64,000 nt of DNA, taken from NCBI GenBank assembly GCA_023055355.1, contig JALJCS010000029.1, positions 7,813,001-7,877,000 of the forward strand, written 5' to 3'. Of this stretch, positions 33,729-59,400 are shown in pieces (the stretch's first letter is position 1; each line of letters opens with the position of its first letter). A model generated the notes under the pieces. The model was not told where the DNA came from, searched no databases, and saw only the letters and a list, made by a program, of their open reading frames with translations. The position numbers were made by a program, and so were the translations under genes. Source of the DNA: Agelaius tricolor. Lineage: Eukaryota; Chordata; Aves; Passeriformes; Icteridae.

Positions 33729-34784
33729 GGGTGCCACACCTGGCACGGGGAGGAACCACACAGAGTCACAGCTGCCCTCAGGAAAGGCAATTCCTCAGCC
33801 CCAGCACATGGCAGAGCCCTTCTGCTGCAGCACACACAGCAAAACTCAACCAAAGAGCCTCCACACACACTTCCACGGGCTGTGGAAACGGAGAGCAGAG
33901 CTGAACTGGAACAAAGGTATAACCACATCCCCCAGGCCTCACAGCTCCTACAGGAAAGGTGCTTCAGGCACTTTCTGAGCAGGTACAAAATAAGCTGAAA
34001 TGAGACAAGGAAGGAAGAGAAAGCAAGCACCTTTCCCAAAGCATTGCTTTGAGATTTAACTCCCAGAGCACACCACAGCTGGGCCCTTCCAGCCCATCCA
34101 GCACGGTTCCCACAGCTGGAATTCACCCAGCTCACCCCAAACACCCTCACCTGCGGCTCTGTGTGGCCACATTTGGCCAGCACAAGCACTGTGGGACCAC
34201 AACTGCTGCTCAAACACACAATTGAATGCCAAGGTCAAACATTCCAGCCTAAACCCCCCAAATTCTCAGTGCAAAAAGCATTCCTGTGCTTTCCTTGTGA
34301 GACCCAAGGGGTTGTGGTACCTGCCAGGTACCCGCAGTGACAGCAGCCAGAGCAGGATCAGCACCTGTGACACGGCCAGCACTGCCCTCTCCACCTCCCT
34401 GCGTCCTCAGCCCACTCTGTATTTATAACTCTTATGTAAAGTAAGTCTTAGAGGCAGCCACTAACTAATCCTGGCACTCCCAGCTGAAGATATCCTCAGG
34501 AGATCCAAACCACACCAGCAGCACCGAGCTCCCACCACTGCCCCTCCCAAACATCCCCACTCTGAGCGTTTGGGTGTGGGCACCTCGCTCAAGGCCTTCT
34601 GTTCTTCTTTTCCTCTCCCAAAACTATCTCAGCCCCGTCTCCCATCCCTGGTGTTGGCACCGGGGGATGAATGATGGGCTCACTCCTCTCTTGGAGAATT
34701 TGCCTTGCCACATATGGGGGGGACCTCGGTGCGACCTTTCAGTGCTTGAGGGGCAGCTGTAATAGATGGGGACAAGGGGGAACG

Positions 34785-35027
34785 GCTTTAAACTAAAAGA
34801 GGAGGATTTAGGTGAGATCTGGGGAGGGAATTCTTTCTGGTGAGGGAGGGGAGACCCTGGCAGAGGGTGCCCAGAGAAGCTGCGGCAGCCCCATCCCTGG
34901 AAGTGCTCAAGGCCAGGTTGGATGGGGGGGCTTGGAGCGAGCTGGGGTAGTGGAAGGCCCATGCCCATGGCATGGGGGTGGAACAGGATGATTTTCAGGT
35001 CCGTTCCAACCCAAAAAACCGTTCTAT
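34785..35027 (+). mobile_element. CR1 LINE, 3' end fragment, sense on plus
   Basis: The order of motifs is that of the CR1 3' end: ctttaaactaaaagaggagg, gtgcccagagaagctg, ccctggaagtgctcaaggcc, aggttggatgg, and tccgttccaaccc near the tail. It lies upstream of the CEP164/BACE1 CpG island. CR1 is the main avian LINE family. Confidence 0.85.
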
Positions 35028-35179
35028 AGCCCTGTGCAAACAGGACCGAAGCCTCAGTGCAGCCGCCGCCGCGCCAGCCTGGAGCCATGGAAAAAGCGCG
35101 GCGAGCAAGGAGAACAAACAGCTTTGGTTGATAGGGTATTTGAAAAAGTAGGGGGAAAAAAGCCATTTTCGCCCGTATC

Positions 35180-41897
<6,718 letters not shown>

Positions 41898-43939
41898 CAG
41901 CAGAGCATGGGCACGGCCCCGGGGCAGCAGGTGAGGCAGCAGGGCAGGGGCCTTGCTCCTGGGGTGTGGTGGAGTGTGGGGGCCTCTCACACCCTGGGGA
42001 CTCGGGGTCCGTCAGGGCCAGCAGCCAGGGGAGCCCCAGCCCAGGCTCCATTTGTCTGGGAGCTGCAGCAGGAGCGTGGCACAGGGCAGTGGGAGAGCTC
42101 AGCAACCCCATCCTGGGAGTTGAGGGCAGCTTCTCTGCTCCAGCACCAGGACAGGACCAAGCTCTCCCACCGAGCCTTGCCTGGCTTGATGGAGTAATGC
42201 TGATGAGCCATCCCCTGCCTGTCCCCATCCATCCCTGTGCGTCCCTTTCCAGCTCACCCCGCTGGGAAGCTGCCAGCCCAGGCTCTCTTGTAGGGAGCTG
42301 TGCTGCAGCTGTGCCTCCCCTGTGACTCCCTGCACTGAGCCAGACTCCAGGGATCATCCTGGAGCCATCCAGCCTCGGGCTTTTCAGAGACAGCCCTGCA
42401 GGGCCAGCCTGGGCTGCCCAGACAGGGCTTTCCCTCCTGCCCTGCTGCCCCTACACTGCTCACTCTCACATTTCCCCTGCGTTTTCCTGCCTTCCCGAGC
42501 TGTGCTGCCGCTGCTGCCAGCCCCAGGACTCCCTGCACCCTCCTGGGACAGGCAGGAGCAGGCACCCATCCTCTCCTGGGACAGGCAGGAGCAGGCACCC
42601 ATCCTCTCCCCACATCACACGGGATGGGAAACTCCCTGCCCTGGCTTCCAGCATCAGCAGTGGCTGCCATGCAGAAGCCAGTGCCAGGAGTGAAGTTCCC
42701 AGCCCTGGCAGGGGCTGCTCCCCAGCCCACCCAGCCCTTCGAAAGCCATAGGGGAGCCTGGGCCCCCCCTGCAGCCCCCCCAGCTCACCGCCAGCGCATC
42801 CCACGGCACAGCAGCTCCTCCCTGCTCACTCCACACGTCCAGGCCTGGCTGTGAGACACCCTGGCATCCCGGGGACAGGCGGCAGCTGCGGGAACTGCAG
42901 CATTTATTGTTTTGTAAACACATGGTTGTATTTATTTTCTTTTTTTTTTACAAAGCGTGTCACTGGTAGCGCAGCTGCGCGTTGAGAGCGTGTACAGAGC
43001 TGGTCCCACGTGTACAGAGCACGGCCGCCTCTCACCTGTACAGTATATCCATATATCTCTATTTTTAATTCTAGCCCTGAAAGCCACTGTTCCAACGTTA
43101 GGGGTCGGTCCTGTTTTGTTTTGGGGTTTTTTTAAGTCTTTTTAGCCTTCTGCTCAGCCCTCGGCCGCTGTGGGCAGCACGCAGGGCCAGGGCTCACACT
43201 GCAGCCATGTGTGTGTGGTGGGAGCACGTGGTGGTGGCTTGAGGAGGGGCTGCAGGGCTGGAGCACGCAGAGCAGTGGCTCACAAGCCCAGAGGACCCTG
43301 AGCACAGAAGGCACCTCTGTCCTCAGAGAGGATTTTCGGTGTGTGAGGACAGCCCCTCCTCCCCGTGCTGCAGGGTCACCGTCCCTTCCCCAGAGCAGAC
43401 ACCTGTGACCCTGCAGGCAGTGGTAGTGCTGTATTCCCTTGCTTCTCTGCCTCCAGCCTGGATAGGAAAGAGCCCAGACACAGAGATTCCACAATTAAAA
43501 GGCATCAGTCCTCCGTGAACAAAGAGGGGATACCTGCAGTGCCAGGGCCGAGCTGGCAGCTGCCCACGGAGCCACCGGGTCAGGCAGGGACAGACTGAGC
43601 ACCCACAGCAATCACCGAGCACAGAGCTTGTTAATTAAACCCTGCAGCCAAACGTTTCTCTGGGAAGGCAGCGAGGCAGCCAGGAAACACAGGCAGAGTA
43701 GGAAAGCAGCCAGCCCTGCACGGGGCACTGCCACAACAGCCCCCACACTGCCCCTGCTCACACAGAGCCCCCCGGCCCCAGCCTCGCTCCAAACCCCAGC
43801 CAGCCACTCCCTGCAAGAGGACAACGCTCTCCCCCCACCCTCGTGCCTGCCCAGGACCCCCAGGACCCCAGAGACTCTGTTGTGGACTACTGCCTTAAAA
43901 CACACCCCGAGCGTGCGCGCCGCAGGAGCCGGGTGGGCA

Positions 43940-44195
43940 CCGGGGCTGCCCTGCCCTCCTGGGGCACAGGGGCTGCCAGCAGTGCCCAGTTCTGCAGCAG
44001 GTGGGCACCGGGGGCTGCCCTGCCCTCGGGGCATGGGGGCTGCCAGCAGTGCCCAGTTCTGCAGCAGGTGGGCACCAGGGGCTGCCAGCAGTGCCCAGTT
44101 CTGCAGCAGGTGGGCACCGGGGGCTGCCAGCAGCGCCCAGTTCTGCAGCAGGTGGGCACCGGGGGCTGCCAGCAGCGCCCAGTTCCTGCCACAGA
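43940..44195. repeat. Minisatellite, 42-bp unit, in the BACE1 3' UTR region
   Basis: About five copies of gtgggcaccgggggctgcca followed by gcagcgcccagttctgcagcag. Each unit has CAG followed by GTGGGC on the plus strand. Confidence 0.9.
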
Positions 44196-44534
44196 CTGAC
44201 AGGAAACGGAGGGGATTTTTCGAGAGTCATTGCAAGATTTTCAGGGGTGCTGAGCACCTCGCAATCCCACCGAGATCCATGGAGAAAGGGTTGGTGAGCC
44301 AGCCCGAGCTTTAGGAGGAAGGACAGGAGGGGGAACGCAGGAATTTTGACAGGTTGGTTTATCCTGAGCTGCAGCGCAGCCGCGTCCCTCCGCTCCCTCC
44401 CCGGGCCCGGGGACAGCAGGGATGGGATGGGACAGGATGGGACCATGGGCTGTCGCTGGAGGCTCCAGTACTCTGTAACCCAGTGTCTATGTAAGAACAA
44501 TGAATGTTAACACGGTAAATTATTATGACATTAA

Positions 44535-44540
44535 AATAAA
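44535..44540 (+). terminator. BACE1: Putative BACE1 polyadenylation signal (AATAAA)
   Basis: Hexamer in cattaaaataaatgacc, about 2.6 kb after the stop codon, followed by unrelated sequence and then the opposing RNF214 tail. Confidence 0.5.
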
Positions 44541-44798
44541 TGACCACAAAAAAATCGGCTCTTCGTCCACAACTCGTTCGCTGGCAGGAGGGGAAAAAGC
44601 AGGGGAGGAGTGGCAGGGATTGGGGGTGGTGAGGCTGCAGGTCACGAGGAATGGCCCTAGGAAAGGAGCTGATGGGAGCCAAGTGGGAAGAGGTGGTTCC
44701 CAGCAAGCAGGGAACGCTGACCCTCATTTGGAAGAAGCCAGCAAGGCTGCAGAGTAAGAAATGAGGAGCTGCAGCAGATCACTGCATAATATACACAC

Positions 44799-44804
44799 TT
44801 TATT
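44799..44804 (-). terminator. RNF214: Putative RNF214 polyadenylation signal (AATAAA on minus)
   Basis: TTTATT on plus, about 165 bases past the RNF214 stop codon, in an AT-rich stretch. The RNF214 and BACE1 hexamers lie about 260 bases apart, so the genes converge closely. Confidence 0.55.
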
Positions 44805-44968
44805 TATGAATTTGTATGTTTACAGACTTTCTATACACACATTACCTATATAATAAAAATGTACATGTGTATACATGATCGTATAAATATAGAACTGTAG
44901 AAATCTTAGAACTGATCCTGTCTATTCACAGCAACTCCTCCCAGGGGCCCACGTTGTCCCAGCAGCCG

Positions 44969-52285
<7,317 letters not shown>

Positions 52286-53440
52286 GGGGGCGGCTGCGGG
52301 GCTGGGCCGGGCCGGCGGAGCGGCACCGGGCGGCACCGGGGGGCACCGAGCGGCACCGGGCGGAGCGCACGACCCGCGCCCCCGCCGCGCCGCCCCTTCC
52401 GCCCCGCGCCCCGGCGGATGTGACGCCGCTGTCAGCGGCACCGCGGTTCCGGCGGCGGCGGCGGCTCATGCCCGGTGAGCGCTGCGGGGCGGCACCGGCG
52501 GGCGGCGGGCTCCGGGCGGCGGGAGGGATGCGCACCGGGCCGGGGAACGCTGCCGCCGGCTCCCCGCGGGCCCGGGCGGAGTGGCGGAGGGGAGCGGGGC
52601 TGCTGTGCCCGGGGGTGACCTCCGCGGTGTCCCCGGTGCCGGTGCCCGGCGGAGCGGGGAGCGCCGCGGCTGCCCCGGGGCGCTGCGCGGTGCCGCTGCC
52701 CCGGGGCGCTTAAAGCCCGACTTGTAGGGAGAGGAACGCGGAGTTCGGTGTCCAGCGGCAGCGGCAGCTGATGAGTTGTGTCAGAGGGGAATGGACCGGG
52801 CTGAAGGAGGAGAAGGGCCAGGAGTGTCGAGCTCCGGGCACGGCCGAGGCAGCGGGATCTCGGGAGGTGTTTGCCCCGCTCTGCGGTGCCGTGGTTTGCG
52901 GGCTGCGGGTTGAACCGGGGCTCGACGGTGATTTCTGCCCGTGCCAGGGAAAAGCAGGTTCCTCCGGTCGTGGAGCAGGTGAGGAACGAGTTCGGTGGGC
53001 TCCTGCAGAAGAGGAACCGGCTTTGGGCTGCCCGCCGAGCATGGCGGTGCCCGTCGTGTTTGTTCTGGGGAGCCACGCATCAAGAGTTTCTTATCAGTTC
53101 CTTATCAGAGGCAGGAGGGGGAAGTGGCTGCTCCTGCCAGCCCCGCGCGGTGTTTCCTGGCCCGGGGCTGGCACCCGGCAGGGCAGGGCAGGGCTGGGAT
53201 CGATCCCTGGGTGTGCCTCCCGTTCTGAACCCTGGGAAGGAGCCGCCGGTGTTTCTCGGGAAAGGGATCTGCCGTGCAGCGGGTTGGTGGCAACCCCTAT
53301 GGGGCTCTGTGGGACCTTCAGGTGGCTCTGGCCACCGTGTCCCTCATCAGGAGGGGTTGTCACCAGTTTCACGTCTGCTGTTACAGCCCTCGTGTCTGAT
53401 GCCGCATTGGAGGCGGGGAGCGCCGCTATGGAGTGCGGGG

Positions 53441-56400
53441 ATGGAGGCCACGCTCTGCATCCACACGTGCCTTTGGCTCAGCGCTTCCTGGATCCCCCTG
53501 GCCTCGCCGGCCCTGGACACTGAGGGCAGCCACGGGAAGCTGACGTGGGCCGTCAGCCTGGAGGCGCCCGAGGAGGAGCTGGAGCAGCGGGCAGAGGAGC
53601 TGGCCCGGACTGCAGGGCTGGTGAATATGGGCCGTGTCGGGGAGCTCAAGGGCCATTACCTCTTTGCCTACCAGCCCGACGGCCACGCAGCGGCTGAGCA
53701 CGAAGCCATCAGGAGATCCGTGGACACTTTGTTTGCACAGCACGACAGCGTGCGGTGGCACTCGGAACAGAAGCTTCTGAAGCGCTCCAAGCGCAGCCTG
53801 CACTTTAACGATCCCAAATACCCCCAGCAGTGGCATCTGGTGAGTGGTGTCCCAGCTCCTGCTGTGCTCCCAGGCTCGGGCTGTCTGTGTGGCCATGGGC
53901 GAGCTGTCATGCAGGAGGCAGAGCAGCCTCTTTCTGTGCTTTGGAGACAAGGGAGCTCGCTGAGAGCTCGCCCTTCCTGCCGTGTGCTTGCAGTGATGAT
54001 GGGAGGAAGCAGCTCCTGCAGCTGGTTGTGCACTGGTGGCACTGGGGTGGGCAGAGGGCTTTGGCTGGAGCACACTGTGTCCCCCACCTCATGGCTCCAG
54101 CAACTGTTGCGTGTTGTCATCCTCAATTAATCTTCCCTGACTGTCCTGTGAGTCCTTCCCGTGCTGGCCCCAGCCCCACACTTCATGTCCAGTGCCCCCA
54201 GGAGGTCCCCTCAGCACTGACCATGTCCCCTCACTGTCCTTTCTGGTGCTTAGAACAACCGCAAGAGCCCCGGGAAGGACATCAACGTCACGGGCGTGTG
54301 GGAGCGGAACGTGACGGGGCGCGGGGTGACGGTGGTGGTGGTGGACGACGGCGTGGAGCACACCATCAAGGACATCCAGCCAAACTACGTGAGTGCCATG
54401 CAGGCTGCAGGCCAGGCAGACAGGAGTGTGTGAGAGCTTGGAGTCCAGCCTGTGCCATCACTTTGGCTCAGCCAGGGCGGACAGTGCCAGCAGCAAACCT
54501 TTCCTGGGAGGTTCTGCACCCAGGTTTTGGGGTTACCTGCCTTTGTGCAACCCGTGGGAGGCAGCTGGCATCCCTCTGACCCACAGCAGTGCCTGGAGCT
54601 GCCCTTGGTTGGTCCTTTCCCCACAGCAGCAGCTGGCAGTGTTGAGCAGCAGCCCTATGAAGAAGCAGCCTCCAAGTTCCCGTGACGCCCAGCCCGTGTT
54701 GTGTTCTCTTAACTCCTCCTTTTCCCAAACTGAGGAGAGCAGAGCCCCAGTCCTGACCGTGGGTCTGTTTGCAGAGCCCAGAAGGCAGCTATGACCTGAA
54801 CTCCAACGACCCTGACCCCATGCCTCACCCCGACGAGGAGAACGGGAACCACCACGGGACGCGCTGCGCCGGGGAGATCGCGGCCGTGCCCAACAACAGC
54901 TTCTGCACCGTGGGGGTCGCCTTCGGCAGCCGCATCGCGGGTAGGTCACCCTGCCAGGGCCTGCCTTCCGTCCCTGGGTGCTGCAATAGCATCACTAGAG
55001 CTAGACAGGACCTGCCTGAGCTCGGCTGGCCCTTGGTGCCACAATAGCAGCACGGGGAACAGGAGGGTTTGCCCCAGATCCAGCAGGACCTGGCATTGCC
55101 TCAGCTCTCCAAAGCTGGGCTGACCTCGCAGGGTGAGCACAGCGGGGCAGCCTCGAGCCGGGAGTGTGTTTGCAGTTTGTGCAGCTCGTGTGACCCGTGT
55201 TCCTCACGTCCCTTGTCCTCTGTCCTGCAGGCATCCGAGTGCTGGACGGGCCCCTCACGGACAGCATGGAGGCCATTGCCTTCAACAAGCACTATCAGAT
55301 CAATGACATCTACAGCTGCAGGTGAGCCCTGGGACCCTGAGCTGGCTGCCAGCCCTGCTCTGCCTGGGGATGGGCTCACAGCTCGTGGCTGAGTGCTCAC
55401 ACCAGCTCCCATCCTCCTGTGGCTGCAGTTAGCCTTGATAACCTTGTTATCAGATGGCCTTGTTGTTAACCACAATCCTGTTCCTGGAGACCTGTCCTGG
55501 GCTCTGCACAGCTCTCACAGGTGTGAGGTGTCCCTCTGTGTGCTGCTGCAGCACATCCTCTGGGCTGGCTGTGCTGGAGGGGGCACTGTGCTCCCCTCTG
55601 TGGTCAGGCAGCCCCGGCTGAGCCGTGTGACGGGGACTGGAATGTGTGAGAAGCCTCTTGTTAAATAAAAATCAAACATTTTGTGCACTGGAATCTGACC
55701 CAGGGGCACAGTGCAGACACGACAGCCATGTCCCAGCAGCGAGGGGCCATCCTGATGGGTGGGAAAGTGCAGTGCTCTGCAGTCCCAGTCATGGCTCTGG
55801 GAGCAGCTGGGAGCTGGCTGTGGTGACAGGAAGAGCCTCCTGTGCCTCCTGGGGCTGTCACCTCACGGTGTCTCTCTTTGCAGCTGGGGTCCCGACGATG
55901 ATGGGAAGACTGTGGATGGCCCCCACCAACTGGGAAAGGTAAATCCCAGCTCCAGCAGCCCTGGGGGAGCCTCCAGGGCTTGTGGCTTGTTGCCTGCCCG
56001 TTCAGGGGGTGAGGGAAATTGCTGTGACACTCTGTACATCTGCGTGTGTCCCTCAGTGCCAGCAGAGGTGTCCCTGTCACTGTGGGGTTGGGAGAGGCCA
56101 CGCTGCAGCAGGAGGGCAGGGCAGGGTGAGCTTTCCAAGCAGAGGCTGCTTCCAGCAGGGAAGGGCTCTTTCACAATCTATGGAAGGTGTGGCACTGACA
56201 GCTTGTGCAGCCCATGGGGTGCTCTCTGCTCAGGAGGCCGAGCTTTCCCTGTGCTCAGGGTGGCTCTCCAGGCAGGGATGGTGCCCTTGGATACTGGGAG
56301 TAAATAAGGAGGGGTGGGATTGCAGTGGGAGGAAGAGTCAGAGCTGAGGCTGCTCCTTCCCAGGCCATTAAGGTTTTCTCCAAGCTCCTGTGCTGCAGAA

Positions 56401-59400
56401 CTGCTGCAGAACACACCCAGCCTGCCTGTGCTGCAGCAAGGGGTCACCAAGGGGCCCCAAAACCAGCAGTGGGGTGTGGTTCTGCTCCAGTGCTCTTCTG
56501 CTGTGCTTTTCCAACCACAGCTTGGCAGCGCTGACAACCGAGCTGTTCGTTCACCATAACAAATAGTCCCCAGTCCTGCAAGTTAATTTATTCCCTTCCT
56601 GCCTGCAGAGACAGCTGGAACAGGCTCCAGGACACAAAGCACAGGCAGAGCTCGCTGTGCCACAGAGAATGGGCAGAATGTGCCCTCATCTGCCAGGGGA
56701 GGGAGAGCAGGGTGGTCACTTCCAGTGGGGTTATGTTCTTGCTCATCCCTCAGACGTGTCCTTCCCCTAGGTGGGAGCAGAGTCTGGGCTGAAATGTGCT
56801 GCCAGGTGGGGCCCCAGCTGTGGCGGATGCCAGCAAAGGCAAAGCCCTGGGGTCTGTGGGGCTGGGCACTCAGAGAGGGGCAGTGGGGAGCCCTGATCAC
56901 ACGTGCTGGGCTGGCTGCTGCAGGAAGCCCTGGGATCAGTGTGGAAGGAGCCCCCAGCCCTGGGATCAGTGTGGAAGGAGCCCCTGCCCCGGGATCAGTG
57001 TGGAAGGATTCCCTGCCCTGGGATCAGTGTGGAAGGAGCCCCTGCCCTGGGATCAGTGTGGAAGGAGCCCCTGCCCCAGGATCAGTGTGGAAGGAGCCCC
57101 TGCCCTGGGATCAGTGTGGAAGGAGCCCCTGCCCCGGGATCAGTGTGGAAGGAGCCCCTGCCCCAGGATCAGTGTGGAAGGAGCCCCCTGCCCCAGGATC
57201 AGTGTGGAAGGAGCCCCTGCCCTGGGATCAGTGTGGAAGGAGCCCCCAGCCCTGGGATCAGTGTGGAAGGAGCCCCCTGCCCTGGGATCAGTGTGGAAGG
57301 AGCCCCTGCCCTGGGATCAGTGTGGAAGGAGCCCCCTCCCCCAGGATCAGTGTGGAAAGAGCCCCCTGCCCCAGGATCAGTGTGGAAGGAGCCCCCTGCC
57401 CTGGGATCAGTGTGGAAGGAGCCCCTGCCCTGGGATCAGTGCAGAAGGAGCCCCCAGCCCTGTCCCTCTCCACAGGCTGCCCTGCAGCACGGGGTGATCG
57501 CGGGTCGCCGTGGCTTCGGGAGCATCTTCGTGGTGGCCAGTGGCAATGGGGGCCAGCACAGTGACAACTGCAACTACGATGGATATGCCAACTCCATCTA
57601 CACTGTCACCATAGGTGAGCCCTCTGTCTGCTCCCCTCCCAGCCTGGAGCAGTGAGGTGATCCCGAAAGCACAGAGCCTGCCCATCTGGGAGCTGGCTGG
57701 ATGCTGGGAATCTGTGGGGAGTGTCTGGGGACAAGCCTGGCAGTCGCTGGGGTGTGCTGGGCTTCAGCCCCCATCCCTGCAGTTTGGGGCTGAGCTACAG
57801 AGCAAGAGGAGGCCAGAGAAATTCCTGCCCGTGCCCAGGCCTCCCTCCCAGGGCTGTGACAGACGCTGCCATGTTCAGGGCATGATCTGGAATGCAGCAT
57901 TCCCAGCATTTGTGTTAGAGGAGAAGTGTGAGATCCACGTTCTCCAGAGCAGAAGCTGCGTGAGGGGCAGATCTGTGTGACACTGAGCACAGCGAGGGAT
58001 TATTTATCATTGCTGCCCTTTCTGTAGATCTTCCAGGTGGGCAAAACACAGGCTTGGTTCTGATTTCCCTGCCCAGCTCCCAGGCCCTGGAGGAGCACAT
58101 GGCAGGAGAGGCTCTCAGGGCATCAACACCCCCAAGTCCCAGCAGTGGGAGCAGGGCAGTTTCACCCAGGGGGTGCCTCTGCTGTTTCCCCAGGAGCTGT
58201 GGATGAGACAGGCTCCATGCCCTTCTATGCTGAGGAGTGTGCCTCCATGCTGGCTGTCACCTTCAGCGGCGGGGACAAGATGATGAGGAGCATCGTGAGT
58301 ACCTGTGTCCCCTGTCTGGGCCACCCCAGGGACAGCCAGGACATGGCTCTGTCCCCTCTGATTCCTTTTTATTCCCTCTGATGTGCCTTTAATCCAGGCC
58401 CTGCACAAACAGAGGGAGGCTCCTGTTTCTCAGCCCCTCAGTGCTGCCCAGCCAGCCTCCCTCTCCCTGCTCCCAAGGGGTGCTGGAGCATGGAGGGCAG
58501 GGAGAGCCTCGGGCTCTTTAAACCACTTGGCCCCAGCTTCTCCTCTGTTCTGGCACGTGGGCCTCTCCCAGCCGAATTTTTAAGAATATTTTTATCAGCT
58601 TTTCCCTTCTTTTGCCAAAAAACGACTTCTTGTCAACAACACGTCCTTTCTGCCCGAGCCAAGCAGCCAGGGCTGTTTTCCCCCCTGCAGGCCTGACCCA
58701 GCCTGTCCCTCCCTTGGTGCCAGGCTGCCCCCAGCCCAGTGGTGTGACCCCTTCCTGTCCTGTGGGGCCAGCAGGGACTGCAGAGCCCACCCGCCCCAGG
58801 GCAGCCTGGGGGAAGCATCGCTGCCTCCTGATATTTAGGGTTGGGTTGGCCACGTTTGGAGGATCTCCCACCAGGACAGGACTTCCCAAAAGCTCTTTCC
58901 TGTGCTCTGTGCCTGCCACAGAGCAACTGAGTCCAGGCTTGTCAAACAGGGCTGGGGAAACCTGGGGAGCAGGGAGAGCCTGGGATCCTCAGGCACCTGG
59001 CTGGGACTCAGCCAGCTCCTCCTGCAGCCCAGAGCCAGGGCAGGCCACAATCTGCCACAGGGACAGTAAAACCCAGAGCAGGGCTGATTCTTGCTGCCAG
59101 AAATCCCTGCAGTTGTCCCAGGCTGGTTTGGAAAGTGCTGACCCTGGGAAAAAAGGGAAACCAGCGAGGGCTGTGCTGCATTCCATCAGGAGCTCCAGGC
59201 TCAGGGGCTGCTCTGGCTTCCCCCAGCACGGTGTGAGCGCTTTGGAGGTCACAAATGCACGTTCATTTTGAACACTGGCTTTGTGGGACACTAACAGGGG
59301 AGCTGGCTCTCCATGGGGCAGCCAGGGCGAGGTGCACACGGAGCCTGGGAACAGCTGTACCACAGTGGCTCCTTCAGCCAGCCCTAGCCCTGCTGAACCC

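Larger units (their letters stand above)
41898..44560 (+). other. BACE1: BACE1 3' untranslated region
   Basis: No conserved ORF follows the BACE1 stop codon. The stretch ends at AATAAA (44535-44540), the most plausible BACE1 polyadenylation signal; human BACE1 also has a multi-kilobase 3' UTR. It contains the 42-bp minisatellite at 43940-44195. Extent is inferred from the hexamer only. Confidence 0.55.

Noticed and set aside
52871..53440. In-frame extension of the PCSK7 first exon upstream to 52871
   Set aside because: A good 5' UTR acceptor ends at 53386 and the signal peptide starts at the ATG at 53441; the upstream part has no similarity to the family.
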